A stretch of 6,615 nt of DNA, taken from positions 1 through 6,615 of the forward strand of contig CALBEV010000068.1 in NCBI GenBank assembly GCA_937891045.1, read 5' to 3'. Source of the stretch: an uncultured Burkholderiales bacterium (GTDB lineage Bacteria > Pseudomonadota > Gammaproteobacteria > Burkholderiales > Burkholderiaceae). A program made the position numbers and the translations under genes. Of the stretch, positions 4,973 to 6,615 are shown one piece after another; position 1 is the stretch's first letter, and every line of letters begins with the position of its first letter. The notes under the pieces were generated by a model. That model searched no databases, had not been told where the DNA came from, and worked only from the letters and a program-made list of their open reading frames with translations.

Positions 4973-6207
4973 GCCTGCACACAAACTTGCTTGAAGTCTG
5001 GCTGGATTGCGACTTGGCCGAACCATGCCTTGTTGGCACACTGGGCCACGACAGAGGGCAAATTCGTTTTCATTACAACCGCGATTGGCTAGATCAACCC
5101 AGCGCCTTTGCTTTAGATCCAGATTTATCACTGGATGATGCACCCTTTTTCCCAAAGCCTGAACTTGGCAACTTCGGCATTTTTTTAGATTCATCGCCTG
5201 ACCGCTGGGGCCAAACCTTGATGAAGCGTCGTGAGGCGCTTCAAGCGAAAGATGAACAAAGAAATGCACGCACGCTTTATGGTTGGGACTACTTTTTAGG
5301 CGTTCAAGACCTGACACGCCAAGGTGGCTTGCGTATCCGAATTCCTGGAACGCCAGAATTTTTGAGCAATGACGTCTTGGCTGCACCACCAATGTCTACT
5401 CTGAGAGATCTGGAAGCAGTCGCTTATCAACTCAGTCATCGCCAGATTGATGATTTGGATGCCCTGCGTAAATGGTTGTCGGTGTTGGTTGCACCAGGCG
5501 CATCCCTTGGCGGGGCCAGGCCAAAAGCCAACTTCACAGAAAAAGATGGCTCTTTATGGATCGCCAAATTTCCAGCGCGTGACGATGACCGGGATGTGGG
5601 CGCGTGGGAGTTCGTCACGCATCAAATGGCGACAAAAGCGGGTATTGATGTGCCTGAGGCCCGACTACTGCGCTTGAATAACGACTTTCACACTTTCTGC
5701 ACGAAGCGCTTTGACCGAGCAGGCGGCAAGAGACGGTTTTATGCCTCGGCCATGACACTGCTGAAAAAAGACCAAAGTGAAGGCAGCAGTTACTTGGAAA
5801 TGGCCCAATTTCTTCGAACGCAAAGTGATGGCGCTCATTCAGCCAAAGACTTGGCCCAGCTATTCCGACGTGTTGTATTCAATGTGGCGGTTGGCAATAG
5901 AGATGACCATCTGCGCAACCATGGCTTTGTATTGACGGCCACAGGCTTGCGTTTGGCACCGGCCTTTGATGTCAATCCAAGTCCGGACAAGGCTGACCAT
6001 GTTTTGAATATTGATGCGACGGATCACTTGCCCCAAATTGAAACAGTCTTGGCGACAGCAGGTTTTTATGGGCTGACTGCCTCTCTTGCTCAACAAGTGG
6101 TGGATGAGGTGATAGAAGTCACCAGTCGTTGGCGAGAATTAGCAAGCGACACTGGGATTGCAAAGGCTGATATTGAATTAACGGCTCGAGCCTTCATCAG
6201 GCGGTGA
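4969..6207 (+). CDS. hipA: HipA-like serine/threonine kinase toxin
   Basis: A 412-residue type II toxin of the HipA kinase family, close to the family's usual ~400-440. The N-terminal subdomain covers about 5-125, with GNFGIFLDSSPDRWGQ at 68-82 as the typical HipA_N/couple region. The kinase core follows: S179-LGGARPK aligns with the E. coli HipA serine autophosphorylation and phosphate-binding loop (SVAGAQEK), WIAKFP gives the candidate ATP lysine K200, GNRDDHLRN at 309-317 is the catalytic loop with D312, and APAFDVNPSP at 330-339 supplies the metal-binding D334. All key residues look intact, so activity is expected. E. coli HipA phosphorylates glutamyl-tRNA synthetase and causes growth arrest and persistence; the target here is unknown. 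It starts at the ATGA overlap with hipB, has no own promoter, and converges on the next gene with a 15-bp gap. Confidence 0.95.
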   Translation: MSLHTNLLEVWLDCDLAEPCLVGTLGHDRGQIRFHYNRDWLDQPSAFALDPDLSLDDAPFFPKPELGNFGIFLDSSPDRWGQTLMKRREALQAKDEQRNARTLYGWDYFLGVQDLTRQGGLRIRIPGTPEFLSNDVLAAPPMSTLRDLEAVAYQLSHRQIDDLDALRKWLSVLVAPGASLGGARPKANFTEKDGSLWIAKFPARDDDRDVGAWEFVTHQMATKAGIDVPEARLLRLNNDFHTFCTKRFDRAGGKRRFYASAMTLLKKDQSEGSSYLEMAQFLRTQSDGAHSAKDLAQLFRRVVFNVAVGNRDDHLRNHGFVLTATGLRLAPAFDVNPSPDKADHVLNIDATDHLPQIETVLATAGFYGLTASLAQQVVDEVIEVTSRWRELASDTGIAKADIELTARAFIRR

Positions 6208-6210
6208 ATG

Positions 6211-6229
6211 GGCACCTGAAACTCAGGCC
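6211..6229. terminator. Weak hairpin between convergent genes
   Basis: CCTGA-AAC-TCAGG (6215-6227), extendable by GG/CC with a two-base bulge. It lies between the hipA stop and the end of the converging gene and overlaps that gene's stop codon. There is no T-tract on either strand, so it is only a possible bidirectional terminator. Confidence 0.25.
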
Positions 6230-6615
6230 AAATCTTGCATATGAACCAAGCCCTGAATGGGCAGGCGGCAGCGGTGCGCCCACGGCGGCAAAGCGCTGAA
6301 GGTTTCCCGCCCAGCGGCAGCGGCCACCACCAAAGCGAAGGACTCCACGCCCACCACCCAGCGGGATTGAGAAATGGCTTGGTTCAAATCCATCTGCTGG
6401 TCTAACTGGATAGTCAAAGACCCCTGCGCTTGTATCCAGGCGGTGTATTTCTCAGGCGGGTCTGAAGGATGAGGCCGCAGTGTGATCTGCACGGGCCCAT
6501 GGCCCACCACCTGCGCCAAATGCTGCACCAAAAAATCCAAGGCTTGAAACTCGCCCTGCACGCCCCTGCCCCAGTCGTTGCGCACCGGCTCCAACACGAA
6601 CAGCAGGTTGCGGCA
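6223..6615 (-). CDS. Putative glycosyltransferase-like protein, C-terminal part (5' end beyond window)
   Basis: An open frame of 130 codons ending in TGA at 6223-6225; the start lies beyond the right edge, since the frame continues upstream of the GTG at 6597 as CRNLLF. Visible features are a strand LLFVLEPV, an ITLRPHPSDPPEKY segment, and SRWVVGVESFALVVAAAAG near the C-terminus, followed by LPPWAHRCRLP. An RPHP segment followed about 45 residues later by a V-G-x-E-S-F-A segment resembles the nucleotide-sugar-binding half of GT-B-fold enzymes of the polysialyltransferase and capsule type. This is pattern resemblance, not a firm assignment. If correct it would act in surface-glycan or flagellin glycosylation, in keeping with the flagellin nearby. 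It is convergent with hipA. It could also be an uncharacterised family with no transferase activity. Confidence 0.6.
   Translation of the reverse strand, partial: CRNLLFVLEPVRNDWGRGVQGEFQALDFLVQHLAQVVGHGPVQITLRPHPSDPPEKYTAWIQAQGSLTIQLDQQMDLNQAISQSRWVVGVESFALVVAAAAGRETFSALPPWAHRCRLPIQGLVHMQDLA

Noticed and set aside
4643..5392. Minus-strand frame of 249 codons opposite hipB and hipA
   Set aside because: Both plus-strand genes carry intact family motifs; the antisense product is without recognisable features.
6595..6597. GTG as start of the right-edge minus-strand gene
   Set aside because: The frame continues upstream to the window edge with plausible hydrophobic residues (CRNLLF), and the strand LLFVLEP looks internal to a domain.
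1..6615. CRISPR arrays, tRNA or rRNA genes, insertion sequences
   Set aside because: No regularly spaced short repeats, cloverleaf, transposase motif or terminal inverted repeat with target duplication was seen.

Overview
The window reads as a bacterial chromosomal segment, most likely from a motile betaproteobacterium of the Burkholderiales (Comamonadaceae-like). That assignment is an inference from the mid-50s GC impression, the flagellin style and the gene mix; no rRNA or other marker is present.

Layout. (1) Positions 1-3781, minus strand: the N-terminal 1260 codons of an exceptionally long flagellin. The first ~140 residues are a canonical D0/D1 flagellin N-terminus. About 1100 residues of Ser/Thr/Ala/Val/Asn-rich variable region follow, built from diverged repeated modules. 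The conserved C-terminus is not reached before the window edge. (2) Positions 3782-3971: a regulatory intergenic region with a sigma-54-like promoter, an AT-rich inverted repeat and a GC-rich repeat cluster. (3) Positions 3972-4436, minus: a 154-residue cytoplasmic TPR-like protein. (4) Positions 4437-4681: a divergent intergenic region with a near-consensus sigma-54 promoter for the TPR gene and a long perfect palindrome just before hipB. (5) Positions 4682-6207, plus: a hipB-hipA type II toxin-antitoxin operon with an ATGA overlap. (6) Positions 6223-6615, minus: the C-terminal end of a putative glycosyltransferase-like protein, converging on hipA.

How the parts may work together. The TPR gene and the flagellin gene are same-strand neighbours. 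Each is preceded by a TGGCAC-N5-TTnC element of identical spacing, and each element is abutted upstream by an AT-rich inverted repeat. This suggests co-regulation by one sigma-54 activator and a flagellum-related role (chaperone, assembly or regulation) for the TPR protein. The partial gene at the right edge may belong to a surface-glycan or flagellin-glycosylation locus, with hipBA inserted between the two.

The least ordinary items are the giant modular flagellin and the paired sigma-54 promoter architecture. I did not find a clearly new defence or mobile system.
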